Shown: positions 23,489 to 31,433 of the stretch, one piece after another | Layout of the letters: every line of letters starts with the position of its first letter | How positions within the stretch are numbered: position 1 is the stretch's first letter | NCBI GenBank assembly: GCA_012514535.1 | Contig: JAAZAA010000246.1 | Location: 1 to 35,073 of the forward strand | DNA from: Myxococcales bacterium | Lineage (GTDB): Bacteria > Myxococcota_A > Polyangia > Polyangiales > Polyangiaceae | Direction: 5' to 3' | DNA: 35,073 bases | Made by a program: the position numbers and the translations under genes | The notes under the pieces: generated by a model | What the model saw: the letters and a program-made list of their open reading frames with translations, nothing else | The model's database searches: none | What the model was told of the DNA's origin: nothing

Positions 23489-25492
23489 ATGGTGCGTCGC
23501 TTCCACGCCCCGACGGGTCGCCGCGTGTGTGTTTGGCTGCTGTCGGCCGCGATCGGCGTGGGGTTGGCCTCCGAAGCCCGCGCCGACGCCAGCAAGGCGC
23601 CCACGCATCGCAAGGGGCCCGCTCCCAAGACGCCGAACCCGACGCTGCCGGAGGACGTGCCGTTGCCGGCGCCCAACGCCCGGGCCCGCGCGATCGTGGC
23701 CGCGGGCCCCACCCGTGAGCAGCTCCGGGCCGGGCCCGAGGAAGAGACCTTGATGGAGCTGCGCGACATCGAGGCGACGCTGTTTCCTCGAGTCGTGCGC
23801 GGGCTGCAGAGCGGGTGGTCCTGGGACTTGCCGGAGGCGGATCCCGCGCAGACGGCGGCGGATCACCAGGGGCTCCCGCTGCTGCCCGGGGAGCGCTCCT
23901 CCGAGGTGGCTCACTCCAAGGACTCGGAGTGGCTGCGGTCCCTCACGCTGCCCGATCTGCCGTTGCGTCTCGATCGACGGGTGGTGACGTATCTGCAGTT
24001 CTACCGGGACAACGACCGGGGGCGGGCCATCGCCGCGATCTGGGCGCGCCGGAGCGGTCGCTACGTGCCGGCCATGAAGGCGGAGCTGCGGCGCGCCGGG
24101 CTGCCCACGGATCTCGTGTGGCTGTCGCTGATCGAGAGCGGTCACAACCCGACCATCGTCTCCCCCGCGGGCGCGATGGGTCTGTGGCAGTTCATGCCGC
24201 ACTCGGGCCGCATGTACGGGCTGACCGTGGATCGCTGGGTCGACGAGCGGCGCGATCCGGCGCGCTCGACCCAGGCAGCGATCCGCTTCCTCAGCGACTT
24301 GTATCGCCGCTTCGGCAACTGGGAGCTGGCGATGGCCGCGTACAACATGGGGTACGCGGGGATGTCGAACTCCATCCGCAAGTACAACACCAACGACTTC
24401 TGGACGCTGTCGCGGCTCGAGAGCGGGATCCCCTGGGAGACGACCCTCTACGTCCCCAAGATTTTCGCCATCGCCATCGTGATGAACAACCGCGAGGCGT
24501 TCGGTCTCAAGAACATCCAGCCCGACCCGCCCATCGGCTTCGACACGATCCTCGTCGAGCCCGCCACGCCCCTCGAGGACGTCGCGGCGGCCGCCGGAGT
24601 GAGCATGTCGAGCGTGCGGGAGCTGAACATGCAGTACCTCGCGGATCGGACGCCCCCCGCGGAGGCAGGGGACACGAAGCGCTGGCCTGTCCGTGTCCCG
24701 AAGGGCGCGGGTGAACAGGCCCTGGCCAAGCTGGCGAAGGCGGGCTCACGGAAGCTCGCCACGTATCGCGTGCGCTTCGGGGACCAGCTGGCGGACGTGG
24801 CCGCGGAGCTGGGGACGACGCCGGCCGCCCTGCGCAGCCTCAACGCGCTGGCCGCCGACGAGAAGCTCGAACCGAACACCGTCTTGCTCGTGCCGAAGGC
24901 GCGAGAGGAGCGCCCGGCAGCCGCGGAGCCCGAGGTGGTCGTCGTCGCGGCGGACGTCCCCCCGGGGCCCCAGAGTCGGCGGGTCTTCTTCCGAGCGACG
25001 TCGGATCACGACCTGACGGAGGTCGCGGCCGCCTTCGGTGTGTCCGTGCGCGAGCTGGCCAGCTGGAACGCGATCAACGAAGGGGCGCGGCTGACCGAGG
25101 GGATGGTCCTGCAGATCCTCGTGCCGAAGGATGCGAAGCTCGACGGGGTCCGCTACTTGCCCGAGTCCGACGTCCGCGTGTTGCTCACGGCGAGCAAGGA
25201 GTTTCACGAGTACTTCGAGGGGCTCAAGGGCAAGCGACGCGTCGAGATCGCCGTGAAGGACGGCGACACTCTGGCGAGCGTCGGCGCGCGTTTCGGGATG
25301 AGCGTGGGATCCATGGAGCGCGTGAACCGCAGATCGCGCAACTCCAAGCTCGTCCCCGGCGAGACCCTCATCGTCTACACGGACAAGCCGGTGACCGGCG
25401 TGGAGAGCGCCCTCGAGCCGGAGCCCCTGCCCGAGGTGATCGCGACCCTACCCGAGGCGCTGCCGCCGCTCCCCGTCACCGCGGGGCGCTGA
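23489..25492 (+). CDS. mltD: Membrane-bound lytic murein transglycosylase D-like, with LysM repeats
   Basis: The protein is 667 residues. An N-terminal signal peptide (about 1-33, ending ASEARADA) is followed by a Pro/Ala-rich linker. The SLT domain (about 175-320) carries catalytic E216 in LIESGHNP, then AGAMGLWQFMP and MAAYNMGYAGM, all standard family-1 transglycosylase motifs. Three LysM domains lie in the C-terminal half (about 425-475, 500-550 and 585-630), and a weaker LysM-like segment precedes them. LysM binds peptidoglycan glycans, and the enzyme cleaves the MurNAc-GlcNAc bond with 1,6-anhydro formation. No lipobox is visible, unlike E. coli MltD, so it is likely soluble or signal-anchored in the periplasm. 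It precedes glmU by 23 bp. Confidence 0.92.
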   Translation: MVRRFHAPTGRRVCVWLLSAAIGVGLASEARADASKAPTHRKGPAPKTPNPTLPEDVPLPAPNARARAIVAAGPTREQLRAGPEEETLMELRDIEATLFPRVVRGLQSGWSWDLPEADPAQTAADHQGLPLLPGERSSEVAHSKDSEWLRSLTLPDLPLRLDRRVVTYLQFYRDNDRGRAIAAIWARRSGRYVPAMKAELRRAGLPTDLVWLSLIESGHNPTIVSPAGAMGLWQFMPHSGRMYGLTVDRWVDERRDPARSTQAAIRFLSDLYRRFGNWELAMAAYNMGYAGMSNSIRKYNTNDFWTLSRLESGIPWETTLYVPKIFAIAIVMNNREAFGLKNIQPDPPIGFDTILVEPATPLEDVAAAAGVSMSSVRELNMQYLADRTPPAEAGDTKRWPVRVPKGAGEQALAKLAKAGSRKLATYRVRFGDQLADVAAELGTTPAALRSLNALAADEKLEPNTVLLVPKAREERPAAAEPEVVVVAADVPPGPQSRRVFFRATSDHDLTEVAAAFGVSVRELASWNAINEGARLTEGMVLQILVPKDAKLDGVRYLPESDVRVLLTASKEFHEYFEGLKGKRRVEIAVKDGDTLASVGARFGMSVGSMERVNRRSRNSKLVPGETLIVYTDKPVTGVESALEPEPLPEVIATLPEALPPLPVTAGR

Positions 25493-25515
25493 GCGCTCGA
25501 ACGACGAGGAAGCCC

Positions 25516-26904
25516 ATGGACCTGACCGCAGTGGTGATGGCCGCAGGCCACGGAACCCGCATGAAGAGCGCTCGACCCAAGGTGCTCCACGAAGCGGCGG
25601 GACGCCCCCTGGTGTACTACCCGATCCGCGCCGCCCTCGACGCGGGCGCGACGCGGGTCGTGGTCGTCGTGAACCCGAGCGTCCGCGAGGGGGTCGCCGA
25701 GGCGCTGCGACGTCACCTCCTCGACGTGCCCTTCGAGCTCGCCGTCCAGGAGACGCCGCGGGGCACCGGGGACGCGGCCCGGGTGGGGCTCGAGCAGGTC
25801 ACCTCCGACGCCGTGCTGATCCTGTCGGGGGACACCCCCGTGCTCACCGGCGCGGAGCTCGAGCCCCTCGTCGCGGCGCTGAAGCGTGGCGGGCTCCTGG
25901 CGTTCTCGACCTGCGAGCTCGAGGATCCCACGGGCTACGGCAGGGTGCTCCGCGGGGAGGACGGGCGCGTCCTCGAGATCCGCGAGCACCGCGATCTGAC
26001 GTCCGACGAGCAGCGCCGCGTGCGGGAGATCAACGGGGGAGTGTACGCGGGACGCAGCGCGGAGCTGCGGAGCGCGCTCGGTCGGCTCAGCCCGAACAAC
26101 GCCCAGGGGGAGTACTACCTCACGGACGTGGTCGCGCTGCTCGCCGAGCAAGGCGTCGTGGAGGGCGTGCCCTGCTCCGCGGCGGCCTTGGCGGGCGTGA
26201 ACGACCGCGCCCAGCTCCGGGCCGCGGAGGAGACGCTGTTCGAGCGCATCGCGCGGCGCTGGGGCAGCCTCGGCGTCACCGTCCGGGGGCGCCCGCTCAT
26301 CGACGACACGGTGGAGCTGGCCGAGGACGTCGTGATCGAGGACGGCGCGCGGCTCCGGGGGACGACCCGGATCGCCCGCGGAGCGTTCATCGACGTCGGC
26401 GCGGTGCTCACGGACGCCACCGTTGGACAGGACACGGTCGTGAAGCCGTACTCCGTGATCTCGGAGAGCGCCGTGGGGGCGGCCGCGCAGATCGGCCCCT
26501 TCGCGCACCTGAGGCCCGCGAGCGTCATCGAGGACGAGGCTCACATCGGCAACTTCGTCGAGACGAAGAAGACCCACGTCCGGCGCGGCGCGAAGGCCAA
26601 CCACCTCGCCTACCTCGGGGACGGCGACGTCGGCGAGGGCGCGAACGTGGGGGCCGGCACGATCTTCTGCAACTACGACGGCTTTCGGAAGCACCGCACC
26701 ACCATCGGTCCGGGCGCCTTCATCGGGAGCGACTCGCAGCTGATCGCCCCGGTGCGGATCGGGGCGGGCGCCTACGTGGCGACGGGGACGTCCGTCACGG
26801 AGGACGTGCCGGACGAGGGCTTCGCCATCGGCCGGTGCCGGCAGAGCACCAAGCCCGGCTACGCCCCCGCCCTGAAGGCGCGCCTCGGGCAAGGCAAGGG
26901 CTGA
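25516..26904 (+). CDS. glmU: Bifunctional GlmU: GlcNAc-1-P uridyltransferase / glucosamine-1-P acetyltransferase
   Basis: The 462-residue protein has both GlmU halves. The N-terminal nucleotidyltransferase carries VMAAGHGTRMKSARPKVLHE, QETPRGTGDAAR, ILSGDTPVLTG, GYGRVLR and EINGGVYAG. The C-terminal half is a left-handed beta-helix of hexapeptide repeats with IGPFAHLRPASVI, IGNFVETKKTHV, KANHLAYLGDGDVGEGANVG and GTIFCNYDGFRKHRT, the acetyltransferase active-site region. It makes UDP-GlcNAc, the precursor of peptidoglycan and lipid A. The ATG at 25516 has GAGGAA eight bases upstream. It probably shares a transcript with the transglycosylase gene 23 bp upstream. Its stop lies two bases from the stop of the convergent ketosynthase gene. 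Confidence 0.95.
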   Translation: MDLTAVVMAAGHGTRMKSARPKVLHEAAGRPLVYYPIRAALDAGATRVVVVVNPSVREGVAEALRRHLLDVPFELAVQETPRGTGDAARVGLEQVTSDAVLILSGDTPVLTGAELEPLVAALKRGGLLAFSTCELEDPTGYGRVLRGEDGRVLEIREHRDLTSDEQRRVREINGGVYAGRSAELRSALGRLSPNNAQGEYYLTDVVALLAEQGVVEGVPCSAAALAGVNDRAQLRAAEETLFERIARRWGSLGVTVRGRPLIDDTVELAEDVVIEDGARLRGTTRIARGAFIDVGAVLTDATVGQDTVVKPYSVISESAVGAAAQIGPFAHLRPASVIEDEAHIGNFVETKKTHVRRGAKANHLAYLGDGDVGEGANVGAGTIFCNYDGFRKHRTTIGPGAFIGSDSQLIAPVRIGAGAYVATGTSVTEDVPDEGFAIGRCRQSTKPGYAPALKARLGQGKG

Positions 26905-26906
26905 TC

Positions 26907-28919
26907 TCAGCGGGTGGACGCGTCGGTGGGCACGACGTGCACCGACCAGGCGTCGCCCACCGCGTAGCGCCCCTCCCGCCGCTCCACGAGGGCACGCAGC
27001 AGAGGGAACCCCTGGCTCGCGGGGGCCGCGGCCAGCCCGGGGACGCGATCGTCGAGCTCTTCCCGGGCGCGCCGCTCCTCTCCTCCGCCGAGGCCACCGG
27101 GTGCGTGTCGCTCGAACTTCTCGAGGCGCGCGAGGGCCGTCGCCGGAGGCTCCGGGGCGCGCTGGAGCAGGAGCGCCGCACCCGCCGCGGGGTAGGGGGG
27201 GCGCCGGGTCAGGCGGGTCGGGGCGTCCTCGTCCGCCACGAGCACGGCGACGCGGCCACCGTGAACGGAGAGCCAGGCCGTCGCCTCGAGCAAGCTCATG
27301 GCCCACGTGTCCACGCCCGCCGCCAGCGCCGTCGAGAAGGAGCGGTCGCCGAGGGCGATCGAGATCACCCCGGCGGCGGTGTTGTGCACGCTCGCCTGGA
27401 AGCCGGCGGGGGAGAGGGGTTCGCCCTGCGCCAGCTGATCGAGCAACGCCAGGGTGGTGGCCATCTCGCCCGAGGCCGAGCCACAGACGAGGGGCAGCTC
27501 CGGGCGCTCCGGGGGCGCGATTTGCTCGTACAGCTCCGCGAACACCCGGGTGAGCAGGCTGGCGCGCCCGCGGGCGCGCGCGGGCAGGAGCGCGGCGGGG
27601 GGGCGACGCAGCTCGGGATCGGCGGTGCCCGCGAGGAGCGCCCGAAGGTGCGGATAACCGGGCGTCCAGAACCCCACCGCCTCGACCCAGACGTGTCCGG
27701 GGACGATCCGGTCGCGCGCCGCGCTCTCGGCCTCGGGCGTCGCGACGCCCAGGGCCACGGCGACGTTGCTCCCCCCGAACGCGAAGGAGTTGCTCAGGGT
27801 CGTGCGCAGGGGAGCCGGGCGGCTGTCACTCACGGGGGGCGCGGCGAGCTCGGGATCGACGCGCGTGCCGGGGCGGTTGCCCGGGATCCGCTGAGCCGAC
27901 AGTGCCTCGAGGCAGAAGCCCGCCTCCGTCGCGCCGGCAGCGCCGAGCTGGTGTCCGACGCGGTCCTTCGTCGACGAGTAGGTGACCGCGGGCCCCAGCG
28001 TGGTCGCGAGGGCGAGGGCCTCGGCGGAGTCGTTTTGCCGCGTCCCCGTCCCGTGAGCGTTGACGTAGTCGACCTGCGCGGGCTCGAGCCCCGCCAGGCG
28101 CAGCGCGGCTTCCAGGGCGAGGCGGGCACCGAGCCCCTCAGGGTGAGGGGCGGTGGTGTGGAAGGCGTCGTTGCTCTCGCCAGCGGACAGGAGGCGGAGG
28201 GGGACCCGCGCCGCCCGATCGAGCAGGAGCAGGGCGCTGCCCTCACCGATGTTGATACCGTTGCGCGTGACGTCGAAGGGGCGACAGAGGTCGTCCGAGA
28301 GGATCCCGAGCCCGGAGAACCCCCGCAGGGTCATCTGGCACAGCGCATCGGCGCCGCCGGTGATCACCGCGTCGCACAGGTTCGCCTCGAGGAGCCGCTG
28401 CGCGGCCGCCATGGCCTTGCCGCTGGAGGAGCACGCGGTCGACACGACGTAGCCCGGCCCCGCGAAGCCCAACGCGCGGCGCGCCATCTGGAGCAGCGCG
28501 CCGAAGGGGTGCACCGCGTCGAAGTCGTAGTCGTCGGGGCGCGGCTCACCCCGGTGCTCGAGGGCGATCACCTGCTCGGTGACGTCGATGCCCCCCGTGG
28601 AGGAGCCAATCACGACGGCGACCCGCTCCGGTCCCCAGCGCGAGATGGCGCCGCGGATGTCGCCTTCCAGCGCGCGCAGGGACGCCCAGAGCAGCTGGCT
28701 GCAGCGGCTGCGGTGGCCCGCGACCTCCGGCGGCATCGGAGGCAAGGTCGTCGTGACCGGGCCCCAGTGGGTGGCGAAGGGCAGCTCGGCGGCGGGCCGC
28801 AGCCCCGTCCCCTCGAGCAGCCACGGGGAGGTGGCTTCGGGAGCTCGATAGGTGCGGGCCCCGAGAGCGTTGAGCCACGTGTAAGCGACGATGCCGTAGG
28901 AGTTCAGAGGCTGCTGCAT
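26907..28919 (-). CDS. Fused beta-ketoacyl-ACP synthase and chain-length-factor-like protein
   Basis: The 670-residue protein has two thiolase-fold modules. Residues about 1-400 form a FabF/FabB-type ketosynthase with the full Cys-His-His triad: C163 in STACSSSG, H289 in VNAHGTGT and H323 in STKDRVGHQLGAAG. SNSFAFGGSNVAVALG closes the module. Residues about 410-600 match the smaller ketosynthase-like/chain-length-factor family found in aryl-polyene clusters (my recollection of PF13723): VEAVGFWTP, LPLVCGSASGEM, ASVHNTAAGVISIALGD and FSTALAAGVDTWAMSLLEA, without the active-site Cys. The family members I know are separate proteins. No ACP, ketoreductase or dehydratase gene is adjacent. It probably elongates an acyl chain, and the product is unknown. 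GGGAAGAG lies about eight bases upstream of the ATG. Confidence 0.85.
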   Translation of the reverse strand: MQQPLNSYGIVAYTWLNALGARTYRAPEATSPWLLEGTGLRPAAELPFATHWGPVTTTLPPMPPEVAGHRSRCSQLLWASLRALEGDIRGAISRWGPERVAVVIGSSTGGIDVTEQVIALEHRGEPRPDDYDFDAVHPFGALLQMARRALGFAGPGYVVSTACSSSGKAMAAAQRLLEANLCDAVITGGADALCQMTLRGFSGLGILSDDLCRPFDVTRNGINIGEGSALLLLDRAARVPLRLLSAGESNDAFHTTAPHPEGLGARLALEAALRLAGLEPAQVDYVNAHGTGTRQNDSAEALALATTLGPAVTYSSTKDRVGHQLGAAGATEAGFCLEALSAQRIPGNRPGTRVDPELAAPPVSDSRPAPLRTTLSNSFAFGGSNVAVALGVATPEAESAARDRIVPGHVWVEAVGFWTPGYPHLRALLAGTADPELRRPPAALLPARARGRASLLTRVFAELYEQIAPPERPELPLVCGSASGEMATTLALLDQLAQGEPLSPAGFQASVHNTAAGVISIALGDRSFSTALAAGVDTWAMSLLEATAWLSVHGGRVAVLVADEDAPTRLTRRPPYPAAGAALLLQRAPEPPATALARLEKFERHAPGGLGGGEERRAREELDDRVPGLAAAPASQGFPLLRALVERREGRYAVGDAWSVHVVPTDASTR

Positions 28920-29267
28920 GTGAGGGGCTCTTCCCTTGTCCCGCGCTCCCGCCGAGTCGTTGCTCCTCGTTCCGACGTTGGTCTCGGCGTCGCGCCGCCC
29001 CCCGCGTCGTTACTCACGTCGGGCCTCCACGAGCTCCGGTTCCGTTGCGGAGAGCGGTCTTGCTGCGATCGCCGTACCGCGATCACCCCGCAGCGTCACT
29101 GAGGGGCGTCGCCATCTCCGCGACCCGATGGAGTCGTCACACGGTGACTGGAGCACGGAGCGAGGCGGACCCATGGCGCGACGAGGAGCGGCCCACCCCG
29201 TGAGCGAGCTCGGTCTCCCTGGTGACGACCCAGGGGCGGTGAACCTTGCGGCCTCGACCGCGCGGGA
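28920..29267. other. 348-bp intergenic region between ribA and the ketosynthase gene
   Basis: No credible gene is seen. The ORFs here are short and shift composition. On the minus strand the region holds the 3' flank of ribA, including a 6-bp-arm hairpin CCCTGG/CCAGGG at 29217-29235 with no T-run. It also holds the upstream region of the ketosynthase-CLF gene, including an imperfect 18-bp palindrome at 29067-29084. A promoter for the ketosynthase gene must lie here if it is not co-transcribed with ribA, but none is clear. Confidence 0.5.
29067..29084. promoter_or_regulatory. Imperfect palindrome, possible operator upstream of the ketosynthase gene
   Basis: GATCGC-CGTACC-GCGATC has perfect 6-bp arms around a partly palindromic centre (GTAC). 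It is 148 bp upstream of the ketosynthase-CLF ATG. It could bind a dimeric regulator, but no regulator gene is adjacent. Confidence 0.3.
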
Positions 29268-29945
29268 TCACTCGGCGGGGCTTCCCGCGGGGCTCGGCGG
29301 CACGACTTCCGGGAGAAGATGACGCATCCGCTCCCGCTTGACCGCCAAATAGTACGCCGAGTGCTCGTTGGCGGGGATGTGCACCGGGATGCGCTTCGCC
29401 ACCCGGATCCCCAGCTTCTCGAGGGCCTCGAACTTGTCCGGGTTGTTCGTCATCAGCTCCACCGAGCGGACGTCGAGGGACTGCAGCATGCGGGCAGCCA
29501 CGTCGTACTGACGCGCATCGACCGGCAGGTGGAGCAGCTCGTTCGCTTCGATGGTGTCCGCGCCGGCCGCCTGGAGGGCGTAGGCGCGGATCTTGTTGGC
29601 GAGCCCGATGCCGCGCCCTTCCTGGCGCAGATAGAGGATCACGCCGCGCCCCCGCTGAGCGACGTGTCGCTGCGCCGCCTCGAGCTGGTCCTTGCAGTCG
29701 CACTTGAGGGAACCCAAGACCTCGCTCGTGAGGCACTCCGAGTGCATGCGCACGGGCACGGGATCTCCGTCGGCCACGTCGCCCATCACCAGGGCCAGGT
29801 GTTCGTCGCTGAGGCCGGGATGCGCGGAGGGATCCCGATAACGAAACACGATCACCTGGAACGTGCCGAACTGCGTGGGGAGGGGTGCCTCTGCCAGACG
29901 CTCCAGAGGAGGGGCTGCGGGCTGGGTGGGGAGCGGGCCGTTCAT
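29268..29945 (-). CDS. ribA: GTP cyclohydrolase II
   Basis: The 225-residue protein is a single RibA domain and is not fused to RibB. The zinc site is HSECLTSEVLGSLKCDC (three cysteines), followed by the catalytic segment ILYLRQEGRGIGLANKIRAY and the substrate-contact region LMTNNPDKFEALEKLGIRV. It opens GTP to 2,5-diamino-6-ribosylamino-pyrimidinone phosphate, the first step of riboflavin synthesis. A short Pro-rich N-terminus precedes the domain. The start ATG at 29945 has no obvious Shine-Dalgarno sequence. A five-copy 16-bp repeat lies about 125 bp upstream. ribF lies 1.5 kb away on the other strand, but no ribB, ribD, ribE or ribH gene is in this window. Confidence 0.93.
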   Translation of the reverse strand: MNGPLPTQPAAPPLERLAEAPLPTQFGTFQVIVFRYRDPSAHPGLSDEHLALVMGDVADGDPVPVRMHSECLTSEVLGSLKCDCKDQLEAAQRHVAQRGRGVILYLRQEGRGIGLANKIRAYALQAAGADTIEANELLHLPVDARQYDVAARMLQSLDVRSVELMTNNPDKFEALEKLGIRVAKRIPVHIPANEHSAYYLAVKRERMRHLLPEVVPPSPAGSPAE

Positions 29946-30070
29946 GGCGAGGTGGGGAGCGCTGGGTGGGCCTGTCAGAGGCGTCTGGGCCCTCGAAGCT
30001 CGCCCTCGGGGGGGCAGAGCGACGAGGTCGTCGGAAGCGGGGCCGACGAAGAACCGGCCGCCAAAGCATC

Positions 30071-30150
30071 AGGCGCCCAGGGAGTGACGCCAGAGACATC
30101 GAGCGCCGAGAACGAGCGGCGCCAGAAACACGCGGCGCCGGAAACATGGG
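30071..30150. repeat. Five tandem copies of a degenerate 16-bp unit upstream of ribA
   Basis: Strict 16-bp periodicity runs through units starting at 30071, 30087, 30103, 30119 and 30135. The last two are GCGCCAGAAACACGCG and GCGCCGGAAACATGGG. The shared core is GCC(A/G)GA(A/G)ACA. It lies between the holA 3' end and the ribA start. Confidence 0.75.
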
Positions 30151-30202
30151 GCGTCAGGCCGAGTCGGTCAAGCCTGCTGGGGGAATCGGGCCACGGAGGC
30201 AG

Positions 30203-30242
30203 AAAAAATCCTCCTCCCTCCGGAGATCCGGCCCGAAGGCCG
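30203..30242 (-). terminator. Candidate rho-independent terminator of holA
   Basis: On the minus strand, directly after the holA stop, CGGCC-TTCG-GGCCG forms a 5-bp stem with a stable TTCG tetraloop (30242-30229). A second possible small stem (CCGG ATCT CCGG) and a run of six T (30208-30203) follow. The T-run is about 20 bases from the first stem, so the geometry is imperfect. Confidence 0.5.
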
Positions 30243-31253
30243 TCAAGCCCCACTGCATAGATCGATGAGCCCTCGCTCCAGGATCGCCCGGGGAGGGACC
30301 TTCGAGCCTCCTTTGAGCGCGAGATCGAGCTCCGCCAGGCGCTCGAGCCACGTCTCCAGCACGGCGCGGGGCACCGCCCGCACCTGCTGCGCCAGCTCCC
30401 GGGCCTTGAACGGGGGCGCTCCGGCGGCCTGCGCGGCCCGTTGGGGGTCCGCCCCTTGGCGCATGGCCGACTCGAACTTCAGCAGCTGCCGAGTGGCCCA
30501 GGCGAGCACGCCGACCAGGCGCAACCCTCGGTCCTGCGGATCGAAGACCTCGTCCAGGGCGGCGAGGGCGCCCCCGACGTTGCGCGCTCCCACCGCCCCG
30601 ACCAGCTCCCACACCGTGGCGGAGCGCACACGAACCACGCACTCCGCGACGGCGGCCTCGGTGACCTCCGCGCCCTCACCGACGTAGAGGCAGACGCGCT
30701 CCAGGGCGTCCGCGAGGGGGCCCAGCTCGGGCCCGCTCAGCTCCGCCAGCAGATCCGCGACTGCGGGGGAGATCGTGTTGCCGCGCTCCTTCGCACGCTG
30801 CATCACCCAGCGGGGGAGCTCCTGACGCTTCGGGCTCTCACAGGTGACGAGCCACCCCTGCTTGCGCGCGAGGTTCACGAGGCGACGCCGCTTGTCCAGC
30901 TTGGGCCCGAGCAGCACGAGGACCGTGGAGGGGGCGGGATGGTCCGCGTACTCCGCGAGGCGATCGAGGGACTGCTTCTTCGCTTCCGAGTCCCAGCGCT
31001 CCAGGTTGCGTACGAGCACCCAGCGGCGGGGGGCCATCATGGGCAGCGTGCGCGCCGCCGAGAGCACTGCGTCCGCGTCCACGTCCCCGGCGTTGAGCTG
31101 GTCTTCGTTGAGCCCCGCCATGCCCCCTTCCATGGTGGCCTCTTTGAGCGCGCGCACGACCTGATCGGCGAGGTGACGTTCCTCGCCCACCAGCAGGTAC
31201 ACGGGGCGGAGTCGGCCCGCGCGGGCCTCGGCCAGAACGTCGTCCGGGCTCAT
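30243..31253 (-). CDS. holA: DNA polymerase III delta subunit
   Basis: The protein is 336 residues from ATG 31253. The N-terminal part (MSPDDVLAEARAGRLRPVYLLVGEERHLADQVVRAL) is the typical HolA opening, with the PVYLLVGEE strand-loop. It is followed by LNAGDVDADAVLSAARTLPMMAPRRWVLVRN, VLLGPKLDKRRRL and the C-terminal clamp-loader helical collar domain (TVWELVGAVGARN, LRLVGVLAWATRQLLK, PFKARELAQQVR). Delta opens the beta sliding clamp in the clamp-loader complex. The longer frame upstream to 32060 is shadow of ribF. TATAGA lies six bases upstream of the ATG with no Shine-Dalgarno sequence, so it may be leaderless. It is divergent from ribF. Confidence 0.9.
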   Translation of the reverse strand: MSPDDVLAEARAGRLRPVYLLVGEERHLADQVVRALKEATMEGGMAGLNEDQLNAGDVDADAVLSAARTLPMMAPRRWVLVRNLERWDSEAKKQSLDRLAEYADHPAPSTVLVLLGPKLDKRRRLVNLARKQGWLVTCESPKRQELPRWVMQRAKERGNTISPAVADLLAELSGPELGPLADALERVCLYVGEGAEVTEAAVAECVVRVRSATVWELVGAVGARNVGGALAALDEVFDPQDRGLRLVGVLAWATRQLLKFESAMRQGADPQRAAQAAGAPPFKARELAQQVRAVPRAVLETWLERLAELDLALKGGSKVPPRAILERGLIDLCSGA

Positions 31254-31259
31254 GGGGCT

Positions 31260-31289
31260 TCTATAGGCCCGGGGTGGGGCGTCGGCCAA
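31260..31289 (-). promoter_or_regulatory. Putative sigma-70-type leaderless promoter of holA
   Basis: On the minus strand TTGGCC (31289-31284) and TATAGA (31265-31260) are 18 bp apart, and six bases then lead to the ATG at 31253. The hexamers match four of six consensus positions each. Confidence 0.45.
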
Positions 31290-31417
31290 GGGCTCGCACT
31301 GGGACGTCGCGGTGGACCTCGGCGCGCTCCGGGTGACGAACGTCGGTCGGTGTGGTCGGCGGAGGCGCGCGGTGCCCCGTGCGTCCGGCGGGGCGTCGTG
31401 CATAGCGCGGCGCGCTG

Positions 31418-31423
31418 TAGTAT
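31418..31423 (+). promoter_or_regulatory. -10-like hexamer upstream of ribF
   Basis: TAGTAT (five of six consensus bases) ends ten bases before the GTG at 31434. No convincing -35 is seen. It would give a very short or no leader. Confidence 0.35.
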
Positions 31424-31433
31424 CCAGCGCCCT

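Noticed and set aside
26835-29102. 755-codon plus-strand ORF opposite the ketosynthase gene.
   Set aside because: It is an antisense shadow; the minus strand carries a full ketosynthase with its active-site residues.
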